From: JBEEOW01 sp041191405
GTDB taxonomy: Bacteria > Bacteroidota > Bacteroidia > Cytophagales > UBA9547
Direction of reading: 5' to 3'
Assembly (NCBI GenBank): GCA_041191405.1
Contig: JBEEOW010000002.1
Location: 124,001 to 188,000 of the forward strand
DNA length: 64,000 nt
Part shown: piece by piece, positions 53,338 to 60,805 of the stretch
Position numbering within the stretch: position 1 is the first letter of the stretch
Layout of the letters: the number at the start of each line of letters is the position of its first letter
Notes under the pieces: model-generated
The model's input: only the letters and a program-made list of their open reading frames with translations
The model's database searches: none
What the model was told of the DNA's origin: nothing
Position numbers and translations under genes: made by a program

Positions 53338-53398
53338 CTTTAGTTTTTTACAAAAATACACTGTTTAAGTTATGTAAAAAATGATATATGTCAGTTAG

Positions 53399-53566
53399 TA
53401 CTGGGTACAGGGTATTAGGTATTAGGTAAAGAGTACTGGGTATGAAGTAAAGGGTATGAAGTAAACAATATTTTGACAATATAAATTTTAAGTCTTATGT
53501 CTTAAGTCTTATGTCTAAAATCTAATATCTAAAGTCTAAAATCTAACCCCTAAAAACTAATATCTC
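53399..53566. repeat. Two heptamer repeat arrays upstream of dxr
   Basis: 53399-53461 holds nine phased units of TANNRRG form (TACTGGG, TATTAGG, TAAAGAG, TATGAAG, TAAAGGG). 53490-53566 holds eleven phased units of AAGTCTT/AAATCTA/ATATCTA form. Both keep the 7-nt frame throughout; the gap between them is 28 nt. Confidence 0.92.
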
Positions 53567-53578
53567 ACTACTTTTTTA

Positions 53579-53586
53579 TACCTTTG
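53579..53586 (+). promoter_or_regulatory. -7 promoter box (TACCTTTG) of dxr
   Basis: An exact TAnnTTTG match 21 nt upstream of the TTG start at 53607; supports that start and a short leader. Confidence 0.55.
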
Positions 53587-53606
53587 AATCAGAAAAGTTT
53601 TTAACC

Positions 53607-54776
53607 TTGGATATACAGAAAAAACACATTGCAATACTTGGCTCAACTGGGTCAATTGGTACACAAGCTTTAGATGTTGTAAAGCAACATTCAGATAAAT
53701 TTGAAATAGAAGTACTTACTGCTCAACATAATGCTGATTTATTGATTCAACAAGCAATTGAATTTAACCCAAATACTGTGGTTATTGGCAATGAAAGTTT
53801 GTACGATAAAGTTTTTGAGGCACTAAACCCACATGATATTAAAGTTTATTGTGGAGACAAAGCCTTGGCTGATGTAGTGCAAATGGAGAAAATAGATATT
53901 GTTTTAACTGCATTGGTTGGTTATGCAGGTTTGATACCAACAGTAAAAGCCATTGAAGCAGGAAAACATATTGCATTAGCAAATAAAGAAACGTTAGTTG
54001 TTGCAGGCGAAATAATTACCAAACTTGCCGAAGAAAAAGGTGTTAATATTTATCCTGTTGATTCAGAGCACTCAGCAATTTTTCAATGTTTGGTTGGAGA
54101 GTTTCATAATCCAATAGAGAAAATAATACTTACAGCTTCTGGCGGACCGTTCCGTGGTTTTACAAAAGAAAAATTACAAACTGTAACCAAAGCCCAAGCC
54201 TTAAAACACCCAAATTGGGAAATGGGTGCCAAAATTACTATCGACTCAGCTTCGTTAATGAACAAAGGTTTAGAAGTAATTGAAGCCAAATGGTTGTTTG
54301 CACTTAAGCCCGAACAAATTGAAGTAATTGTTCATCCTCAATCAATTATACATTCTTTGGTTCAGTTTCAAGATGGTTCAATGAAGGCTCAAATGGGTTT
54401 GCCAGATATGAAATTACCAATTCAGTTTGCATTAAGTTACCCTAATCGTTTACAAAGCGATTTTCCGAGATTTAATTTTATGCAATATCCAAATTTGACA
54501 TTTGAACAACCTGATATTAAAACCTTTAGAAATCTACAATTGGCTTATGATGCCATGAATAAAGGTGGAAATATGGCTTGCATTTTAAATGCGGCAAATG
54601 AAATTGCAGTGAAAGCCTTTTTAGAAGAAAAAATTGGATTCCTACAAATGTCAGATTTAATAGAGAATGCAATGCAAAATGTAGGTTTTATTGAAAAACC
54701 AAGCTTAAACGATTATATTGAAACTGACACACAAACACGTCAGTATGCACTTCAAAATATTACTAAATTTTCATAA
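53607..54776 (+). CDS. dxr: 1-deoxy-D-xylulose 5-phosphate reductoisomerase
   Basis: 389 aa, start TTG (MDIQKKHIAILGSTGSIG; no ATG nearby). First committed enzyme of the MEP isoprenoid pathway, NADPH-dependent, making 2-C-methylerythritol 4-phosphate. Motifs: GSTGSIGTQALDVV (NADPH), DSEHSAIFQCL (metal site), ASGGPFRGFT, KHPNWEMGAKITIDSA and SLMNKGLEVIEA, all complete. It is followed after 6 nt by rseP, the common dxr-rseP pairing. Confidence 0.97.
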   Translation: MDIQKKHIAILGSTGSIGTQALDVVKQHSDKFEIEVLTAQHNADLLIQQAIEFNPNTVVIGNESLYDKVFEALNPHDIKVYCGDKALADVVQMEKIDIVLTALVGYAGLIPTVKAIEAGKHIALANKETLVVAGEIITKLAEEKGVNIYPVDSEHSAIFQCLVGEFHNPIEKIILTASGGPFRGFTKEKLQTVTKAQALKHPNWEMGAKITIDSASLMNKGLEVIEAKWLFALKPEQIEVIVHPQSIIHSLVQFQDGSMKAQMGLPDMKLPIQFALSYPNRLQSDFPRFNFMQYPNLTFEQPDIKTFRNLQLAYDAMNKGGNMACILNAANEIAVKAFLEEKIGFLQMSDLIENAMQNVGFIEKPSLNDYIETDTQTRQYALQNITKFS

Positions 54777-54782
54777 CTATTT

Positions 54783-56132
54783 ATGATTCAGTTATTCTTA
54801 ATGCTTTTAAGCTTAGCAATATTAGTTGCTTTGCACGAACTAGGTCACTTTGTGGCCGCACGAATGTTTAAAATTAGAGTTGAAAGGTTTTATTTGTTTT
54901 TCGACTTTTTATTTCCATTACCAAACGTAATGAAGTTTGCCCTTTTCAAAAAGAAAATTGGTGATACAGAGTACGGTTTAGGATGGTTTCCATTAGGTGG
55001 TTATGTGCAAATTTCGGGAATGGTAGATGAGTCAATGGACTTAGAAACATTGAAAGAAGAACCAAAACCATGGGAATTTCGCTCGAAACCAGCTTGGCAA
55101 CGCCTTATTGTTATGATGGGCGGAATTATTGTAAATGTAATTTTGGGAATTGTAATTTTTACATGTCTAACTTATTTTCATGGCACTAGATTTACTCCTA
55201 TGTCAGAAATTAATAAATACGGTATAGTATCTTATGAATTAGGTAAATATGTTGGTTTAGAAACAGGAGATAAAATCTTGAAATTCAATGGAGAGCCTGT
55301 AAAGGAATTTACAGATGTATTAAATATGGATAAGCTTTTACAAGACAATTCATATTATACAGTTGAAAGAAATGGTAAAGTTATTCAAGTTTCAATACCT
55401 GATGATTTTGCAAATGTGTTAGCTAAAAATCAAAAATCTAAAGAACCAAAGCAGTTTATTACACAAAAAATACCATTTGAAGTTGGTAAATTAGTTGATA
55501 CAATGGCAGCTGCAAAAGCTGGGATTAAAGTTGGAGATAAAATTATAGATGTTGCTGCTAACAGAATTGTCTATTTTAATGATTTACAAGATGTTTTAAA
55601 ACTAAATAAAAATAAGGTAGTACCTGTAAAAGTAGATAGAGAAGGTACTATTGTTGATTTGCAAGTTAAGGTTAACAAAGAAGGTAAAATTGGTTTTGCA
55701 CCTAAAATTTTACTTAAAGATTCAATTTTACATTATACTTTTTCTGAATCAATTGTTGCTGGTTCTAAACAAGCATTTGGTATAATAACCGGACAATTAA
55801 ATGGTTTTGCTAAACTATTTACTGGTAAACTTAATCCACGTTATGCATTGGGTGGAGTAGTTTCTATGTATGATGTATTTCCTTCAGATTTTGATTGGGT
55901 TTGGTTTTGGGGTTTAACAGGCGCAATTTCTATGTCATTAGCATTTATGAATTTTTTACCAATTCCTGCACTTGATGGTGGACATGTAATTATATTAATG
56001 TACGAGATAATTAGTGGTAAAAAACCTTCTGACAAATTCTTAGAAACAACACAAAGAATTGGAACTGTTATATTATTAACACTGATGGTTACAGTATTAT
56101 TTATTGATCTATTGAATAAATTTTCAATGTAA
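54783..56132 (+). CDS. rseP: Site-2 intramembrane zinc metalloprotease RseP
   Basis: 449 aa. HELGH (about 18-22) in the first membrane helix and LPIPALDGGH in a later one supply the zinc ligands. Two PDZ-like domains lie between (about 130-215 and 220-310; AAAKAGIKVGDKIIDVAANRI is the clearer). It probably cleaves anti-sigma factors or signal-peptide remnants in the inner membrane. Preceded by dxr, and followed by a 48-nt perfect palindrome that probably ends the transcript. Confidence 0.95.
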   Translation: MIQLFLMLLSLAILVALHELGHFVAARMFKIRVERFYLFFDFLFPLPNVMKFALFKKKIGDTEYGLGWFPLGGYVQISGMVDESMDLETLKEEPKPWEFRSKPAWQRLIVMMGGIIVNVILGIVIFTCLTYFHGTRFTPMSEINKYGIVSYELGKYVGLETGDKILKFNGEPVKEFTDVLNMDKLLQDNSYYTVERNGKVIQVSIPDDFANVLAKNQKSKEPKQFITQKIPFEVGKLVDTMAAAKAGIKVGDKIIDVAANRIVYFNDLQDVLKLNKNKVVPVKVDREGTIVDLQVKVNKEGKIGFAPKILLKDSILHYTFSESIVAGSKQAFGIITGQLNGFAKLFTGKLNPRYALGGVVSMYDVFPSDFDWVWFWGLTGAISMSLAFMNFLPIPALDGGHVIILMYEIISGKKPSDKFLETTQRIGTVILLTLMVTVLFIDLLNKFSM

Positions 56133-56148
56133 ATCTTAAGATTTTTTT

Positions 56149-56196
56149 AAAGTAAAAAGGCTTGATTTTCAATTGAAAATCAAGCCTTTTTACTTT
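56149..56196. terminator. 48-nt perfect palindrome after rseP
   Basis: Arms of 24 nt are fully self-complementary with no loop (left arm contains AAAAAGGCTTGATTTTCAA, right arm its complement). The T-tract after the right arm makes it an efficient terminator, but the length and lack of a loop are unusual and suggest a repeat or mobile-element end. Confidence 0.8.
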
Positions 56197-56224
56197 TACA
56201 TTAATTAAAATTCAACTTAAAATA

Positions 56225-56392
56225 CTATATAAAAAGGCTCACACGATTTTTCTGGGGACTAAGCAAAAGCTTGTATAATCTAAATAGGAAGAATGTTGTG
56301 TCAGTTACACCTCTTTGGTTTGCTCTAAATAGCTTTATTTTTGAGTTAAAAGATTCAGCATTTGCGTTTGTATTTCTATTGTTAAAGAAGTT
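56225..56392 (-). pseudogene. ISAon1-type DDE transposase, C-terminal remnant
   Basis: About 55 codons to the stop at 56225. NNRNTNANAESFNSKIKLF and ANQRGVTDTTFFLFRLYKLL closely follow the conserved C-terminus of ISAon1-family transposases (pattern NR-TNA-AESFN-KIK-FR, then RGV-D--FFLFRL-KL). Homology begins about 56390; the open frame beyond it is coded by the REP repeat, so the N-terminal part of the transposase is gone. Not functional. Confidence 0.75.
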
Positions 56393-56424
56393 TCGCCCCT
56401 GCAATTTGTTCGTTCTTCCACTAC

Positions 56425-56457
56425 AGCCCGCCGTGCAAGTGTGTTTACACCTTGCAC
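56425..56457. repeat. REP-like hairpin, left of the RAYT gene
   Basis: AGCCCGCC followed by a stem GTGCAAG / CTTGCAC that continues, after one bulged T, as GTGT / ACAC around a 2-nt loop. This is the REP layout: conserved head plus hairpin with a bulge. Confidence 0.8.
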
Positions 56458-56467
56458 CCACAATATT

Positions 56468-56983
56468 TCATTCATTGTAATGTGTAATAAAACTCCATTC
56501 TGTTTTATTATAATAGTAAAATGATGCGCTTGAAAACCTATATTTTTCTGCGAATTCCACTAGTTTCCAATGCTCTTGAATTGGATTATTATGTATATAA
56601 TCAAGTTTTTGCAATAACACATCTCTTGTCCATAAATCTATTGATAATGGTCTGTGTTTCCAAATTTGGTACATTCTATCTTTTTTATCTACTTTGAAAA
56701 GTTCCAAAACTTTTGGATGATTACTAATCAAATCTGATTTAATTCTTTGAGAGGTATATTTTAAAAAATCACGTTTTACATCTTCCGGACGAACATTTTC
56801 TCCCATCTGCCAAATGATATGTACATGATTTGGCATAATTACAAATCCAAAAACAATTACTCTATTGTTTTCAACCAAAAACTGTAAGCTATCTGTAATA
56901 ATCTTCTTATACTTATCAGGTTTTAATAGTTTTTTCCAATTTAATACTGTTGCAGTAAAAAATTGAGGATGATATAATTTCAC
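56468..56983 (-). CDS. REP-associated tyrosine transposase (RAYT)
   Basis: 171 aa, single HUH-type Y1 transposase domain. FGFVIMPNHVHIIWQ carries the His-x-His metal motif (about 53-55); KLDYIHNNPIQEHW carries the expected catalytic Tyr (about 129) in the Y-x-HNNP context; the C-terminal FAEKYRFSSASFYYY matches the family's YrWSS end. RAYTs process single-stranded REP hairpins. Matching REP hairpins flank this gene in inverted orientation (56425-56457 and 57036-57067), so it is a self-contained REP-RAYT unit. The reading frame is intact. Confidence 0.9.
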   Translation of the reverse strand: MKLYHPQFFTATVLNWKKLLKPDKYKKIITDSLQFLVENNRVIVFGFVIMPNHVHIIWQMGENVRPEDVKRDFLKYTSQRIKSDLISNHPKVLELFKVDKKDRMYQIWKHRPLSIDLWTRDVLLQKLDYIHNNPIQEHWKLVEFAEKYRFSSASFYYYNKTEWSFITHYNE

Positions 56984-57035
56984 TTTTTTTTATTTAAAAT
57001 GTAATTTTTTTGTAGTTAAAATTACAAATAGCGGT

Positions 57036-57067
57036 CGCAAGGTGTAAACACACTTGCGAGGCGGGCT
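57036..57067. repeat. REP-like hairpin, right of the RAYT gene
   Basis: Inverted copy of the left REP: stem CGCAAG / CTTGCG continuing as GTGT / ACAC with one bulged A and a 2-nt loop, then GGCGGGCT. A further half copy (ACACCTTGCAGGGCT) lies at 57088-57102. Confidence 0.8.
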
Positions 57068-57118
57068 TTTGTGCTAGTATTTTAGGAACACCTTGCAGGG
57101 CTAAAATTTTTTCTATAA

Positions 57119-57427
57119 TTAGTTTATATCTTTAAATGTTATATTTAGTATTTTATCTTTATGCTTTTCTATTGTAATTTGGGAATTTTCATAAATTTCT
57201 CCAATTGAAATTTTCAAACCGTTAAAATCGTCAAAAAAACCGTCTACGAAATTTTCTCCAATATGCCAAAGGTAATGCACTCCAATTTTTTTCCACTCTA
57301 AATCAAAATCCTCAATTAATTGACGTTCAAAAACTGAATCGGAGAATGTCTGATTAAATTCTATTCTCATCTGATATGATTTGATTCCTAAAATCGGATT
57401 TGAAACTTTAATGATTTTTACATCCAT
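57119..57427 (-). CDS. Small hypothetical protein
   Basis: 102 aa from the ATG at 57427 (MDVKIIKVSNPILG); another ATG at 57439 overlaps the stop of the upstream gene. Not recognised. It is acidic with aromatic residues, no signal peptide, alternating predicted strands (SYQMRIEFNQTF, HYLWHIGENFVDGFFDDFN) and an EKHKDKIL end. It is coupled to the gene at 57430-57702. The size, acidity and company of a transposon suggest an immunity- or antitoxin-like protein, which is inference only. Confidence 0.5.
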   Translation of the reverse strand: MDVKIIKVSNPILGIKSYQMRIEFNQTFSDSVFERQLIEDFDLEWKKIGVHYLWHIGENFVDGFFDDFNGLKISIGEIYENSQITIEKHKDKILNITFKDIN

Positions 57428-57429
57428 GA

Positions 57430-57702
57430 TTATCTCCATTGATACGATATTGCTCGAACAATATTAGCAATAGACTCGTCTGTTAAATTATAATGTTTTG
57501 CAATAAATGTTTGGCTTGCTTTATATCCTAAAATTAAGTCACAATTATTCCATAATTCAAAGTCGCCTGCTTTTTTCCAAATTTCGTTGAATAAATTTAT
57601 TTCAGTATCAGTTAATATTTTGTCGCTAGTTACAAATTCGTAAAAATTCCACGGTTGTGTCCAGTTGGCAAAGCTTAATATTTTGTCTTCAAGTGTTTTC
57701 AT
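57430..57702 (-). CDS. Small hypothetical protein
   Basis: 90 aa, not recognised. Mostly helical by eye and Trp-rich (FANWTQPWNFYEFV, NEIWKKAGDFELWNN), with the C-terminal ESIANIVRAISYQWR. No signal peptide. Its stop is 3 nt from the next gene's ATG on the same strand. The pair sits between the RAYT element and a 310-nt gap, so it may be an imported cassette. Confidence 0.5.
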   Translation of the reverse strand: MKTLEDKILSFANWTQPWNFYEFVTSDKILTDTEINLFNEIWKKAGDFELWNNCDLILGYKASQTFIAKHYNLTDESIANIVRAISYQWR

Positions 57703-58012
57703 AAATTGACGCTACAACAATTGTGCTTATCCAAGTTAACCTAAATTTGCGTAAACCTTCAACTTGATTCAAACCAAATATTGAAGATAATTCACAATTG
57801 TAAGTGAAAATATTAATAAATCCAATTAATCAATCGTAGAAATAATTGGGGTAAAAACACATTAATGCAGAAAGTGAAAAGTGTAAATCCTTTTAATTCT
57901 AAAATCCATCAAATTCTAATTCTGACAATAAACTTTTATGCTATAAAAATTTAAGGCACAATACTTTTGATTGCATTATGCCTTAAAAAAAACTCCAAAA
58001 AAATAACCCACC
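57703..58012. other. Intergenic region between the small-gene pair and the metalloprotease
   Basis: 310 nt. It holds a one-sided copy of the AATCC/AATTC-type repeat (57884-57926, ending AATTCTGAC, the complement-style end of the foldbacks near the LRR gene) and the terminator at 57950-57987. Nothing else seen. Confidence 0.6.
57950..57987 (-). terminator. Terminator of the metalloprotease gene
   Basis: Arms TTTAAGGCA and TGCCTTAAA with a partly paired loop (CAAT / ATTG), T-tract on the minus strand, 26 nt beyond the stop at 58013. Confidence 0.75.
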
Positions 58013-60547
58013 TTATTGCTTGATAATCATCGAATTAAATTCTTTTAAGTTAGAGCTAGTTTTTAAAATATAGATACCAGCTGGTATATTTTCAAGGTTT
58101 AATTGATTTGAATTTCCTGTTTGTTGAAGTACTATTTTCCCTTCGAGCGACAATAATGTAATTGATTTAATATCAGATATTGTATTTACCCAAATACTAC
58201 CTGATGTTGGATTTGGGTAAACCGAAAAATGATTAAATTTTTCATTTTCAACGTCTGTCAAAATGGTTGAAGTACAAAAGTCTACTTTGTATGGACTCAC
58301 ATAAGTACTGTATTTTACATCAGCAACTATTTTGTTTTCAGCTACATTAGTCAGTGTAAAATTGTCGTTAACATTTACAACTGGACATGGTCCAACCAAA
58401 GTGTACCAAGCAGAAGTTGGGTCAACGGTCCATATATCCGATTTCGCTTTATATACATTTCCCTGATAAATAACAATATCACCTGCTTTATATTGTGTTG
58501 TTGAATTCCATGCAGGATATTTAGCACAAGTATTTTCTTTAAATGCTTTGGTTAATTCAAAAGAAAAACATTTGTCTGGCACCAAACAAAAGCCTGTAAC
58601 TTCTTTATCACCCGACACAACAGCGATATTTTTAGTATTATCAGTAATTACAGTTGAGCCACTGGTAATTTTCCACGATAGTGTTTTTTCTTTTGAAAGT
58701 GTTGAAATTGAAAACTGAAATAAACCACCATCACCAATTTTAAATACTTTGGTCAATTCATTGTTTACAGGTATTTCATCTGCATTTCCTGGGGGATTTG
58801 AAACTACAATTCTTATAGTTTTTGTACCAAAATTTGTAATTGATATAGGGTTTAAATCAAAAGTTTTCTTCACTCCCGAAACAATATTTGTTATTATAGT
58901 TTGTTTACTTGTTGAAATTCCATCAATAAAAACTTCAACGTCAAATGAAGTTAATACCAATTTACCACTATTAATAACCTGAATTTGAGGAGTAATATTA
59001 TTTCCACAATTCATTTCATAAATATTATCAATAGCTTCAATACCTAAATCATAATTTTTTTGTTCAATACCTACAATAGTTCCACTGATTGCATATTGCC
59101 CCATAGAATTATAATCACTCCATCCTGTAGTTGGGTCACCACTACCTACCCCATCAATTTGTAAATAATAATCTCCTTTAGGCAATGATTTAGAAATTGT
59201 GAAACCATTAATTACTGATGTTGGTACAGTTGACGAACCAGCTGAGTGAGTTGTATTATATTGTTGAATTTTGTTTCCGTTTTTATCAAAAATAATCGCC
59301 TGAATATCAAGGTTAGTACGTGGAGTGCCAGTAGGTTTAATTAATAAATTAATTTGTCCGCCGCTTAGGTAAAAGTGAAAAACATCCACATCAGTATTTC
59401 TTTCAATAATACCAGCATTTTCATTTGCTAACACAGAAGCAACACCATCGCTACCAAGCGTATATTTTAGTTCTGTGGCACTAGCATTTGAATTTCCGTG
59501 GTCATCAATTTTATAAGGTATATACCCAGTTATTGATACCAAATCATCTTGTTTATTATTTGCACCTGTATATTCGCCTTTACTCCATTGTGTTACAAAT
59601 GAAGTATATGAATTACCCATAATAGGTGCCCAGCCATTGTGTCCTTCATAATAGTCAGGTGTTGAAGGAGCTCCGTCATGTTTTAAGCCAAGCGTATGTC
59701 CAGCTTCGTGAGAAACGCATTCAGCAACGCTCAAAATACTCTCTCTCAATTTATTAGGATAAGCCCAACAACATTTAGTTGCTTCATTTCCAAAACTATT
59801 AATAATTGCAACGCCTCCGCCTGGAGTAATTTCATCTCTTGTAACAACTACTTTCATTCTTTTTTTAGGATCAGCAGCAAGATAAACAGCTTCGCTTGTT
59901 GTTATATTTACTTGAAATGGAGAATAATCTTCTTTAACGTTGTTCCAAATTCTTTCTTCGTCCACATCTGAATAATTAACTCCGTTAATAGTTCGTGCAG
60001 CGCCATTATTCCAAGGCGTACCAGCAGGCAAATTAAATCCATCAAAATCAATCATTATTACATAAGGGCAGCCAGGCAAACTTTGTAAAGTACCTTTTGG
60101 AGTGGCTGTAAGCTTTAAGTTTTGGGTAAAATTTTCATTTTCATTACTAACTGAATGATTTCCATAAGAAACACACAAAACCTCATCAATTGAAACTTTT
60201 GTAAGAACTAAATCTCCTCTTGAATCGGTTTCATATTTATAGGCAATGCTATCTTTTTCAGATAAAACCAATTGTCCACTTACTTGATTATTATTTTTAG
60301 TTAGTAATAAAAAAGAACATTTGGACTCTAAAATACCAACAATATTTTCGGCATTACTTTGTTTAAAATCAATTCTATAATCCTTATTGTCAATAGAAAT
60401 AGTTTTTTGATTACCAAATCTATTATGCTGTTTAATAAGATTATTAAAATACTGTACAGCATTGCCTAATTTAGTACTACTATTTTGAGCAAACAATTGA
60501 CTAGTAATTAGTATTACAACTAATGAGGTTAATAAACTTTTTTTCAT
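58013..60547 (-). CDS. T9SS-exported zinc metalloprotease with CARDB-like and chitin-binding-type domains
   Basis: 844 aa. Signal peptide (MKKSLLTSLVVILITSQLFAQ), propeptide-like region (about 22-150), then a metzincin catalytic domain with HEAGHTLGLKHD (His about 280, 284, 290). A bacterial pre-peptidase-type region (about 350-490) and a CARDB-like Ig domain (about 500-600) follow. AWNSTTQYKAGDIVIYQGNVYKA (about 680-702) is a ChtBD3/CBM5-12-type carbohydrate-binding module. The end is a T9SS type A domain from about 773 (FSVYPNPTSG). It is a secreted protease, possibly acting on glycoprotein or chitin-associated material; the substrate is inference. Confidence 0.88.
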   Translation of the reverse strand: MKKSLLTSLVVILITSQLFAQNSSTKLGNAVQYFNNLIKQHNRFGNQKTISIDNKDYRIDFKQSNAENIVGILESKCSFLLLTKNNNQVSGQLVLSEKDSIAYKYETDSRGDLVLTKVSIDEVLCVSYGNHSVSNENENFTQNLKLTATPKGTLQSLPGCPYVIMIDFDGFNLPAGTPWNNGAARTINGVNYSDVDEERIWNNVKEDYSPFQVNITTSEAVYLAADPKKRMKVVVTRDEITPGGGVAIINSFGNEATKCCWAYPNKLRESILSVAECVSHEAGHTLGLKHDGAPSTPDYYEGHNGWAPIMGNSYTSFVTQWSKGEYTGANNKQDDLVSITGYIPYKIDDHGNSNASATELKYTLGSDGVASVLANENAGIIERNTDVDVFHFYLSGGQINLLIKPTGTPRTNLDIQAIIFDKNGNKIQQYNTTHSAGSSTVPTSVINGFTISKSLPKGDYYLQIDGVGSGDPTTGWSDYNSMGQYAISGTIVGIEQKNYDLGIEAIDNIYEMNCGNNITPQIQVINSGKLVLTSFDVEVFIDGISTSKQTIITNIVSGVKKTFDLNPISITNFGTKTIRIVVSNPPGNADEIPVNNELTKVFKIGDGGLFQFSISTLSKEKTLSWKITSGSTVITDNTKNIAVVSGDKEVTGFCLVPDKCFSFELTKAFKENTCAKYPAWNSTTQYKAGDIVIYQGNVYKAKSDIWTVDPTSAWYTLVGPCPVVNVNDNFTLTNVAENKIVADVKYSTYVSPYKVDFCTSTILTDVENEKFNHFSVYPNPTSGSIWVNTISDIKSITLLSLEGKIVLQQTGNSNQLNLENIPAGIYILKTSSNLKEFNSMIIKQ

Positions 60548-60615
60548 AATTTATTCAGTTTAGGGGAGATGATTGGATGATATTTTAATTGGTGCTTATT
60601 GTATTTATTAAATAG

Positions 60616-60735
60616 TTAGCGAAAACTTACACTTCAGCTACGCTCAGTGACCGTTTTCGAGTATCAATTACTCGGAAAATCATCTTTACTAATGAATCGA
60701 CAGGCTCAGCATTAGTAAAGATGATTTTTCGCTAA
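60616..60735. mobile_element. MITE-like foldback element
   Basis: Terminal inverted repeats TTAGCGAAAA (60616-60625) and TTTTCGCTAA (60726-60735) enclose two hairpins: CGAAAAC...GTTTTCG with inner CACT/AGTG (60620-60659), and a perfect 19-bp stem AAAATCATCTTTACTAATG (60676-60694) with its complement (60710-60728). No ORF. No clear target duplication was seen. Confidence 0.6.
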
Positions 60736-60805
60736 ATTATTTTTTGGACTAAATTCAACTTATATCTGTTTTAAAATTGATTTTTATTGCATATCCTGTA
60801 ATCCA

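Larger units (their letters stand above)
53228..53606. other. Divergent intergenic region between DUF4856 and dxr
   Basis: 379 nt. Going from left to right it holds the three palindromic boxes, the minus-strand -7 box TATTTTTG (53351-53358), two heptamer arrays (53399-53461 and 53490-53566) and the plus-strand -7 box TACCTTTG (53579-53586) of dxr. Confidence 0.7.

Noticed and set aside
53399..53461. TANNRRG heptamers considered as telomere-like ends or a replication origin (iterons)
   Set aside because: The units vary too much, there is no rep, dnaA or parA gene nearby, and similar arrays occur at many unrelated loci.
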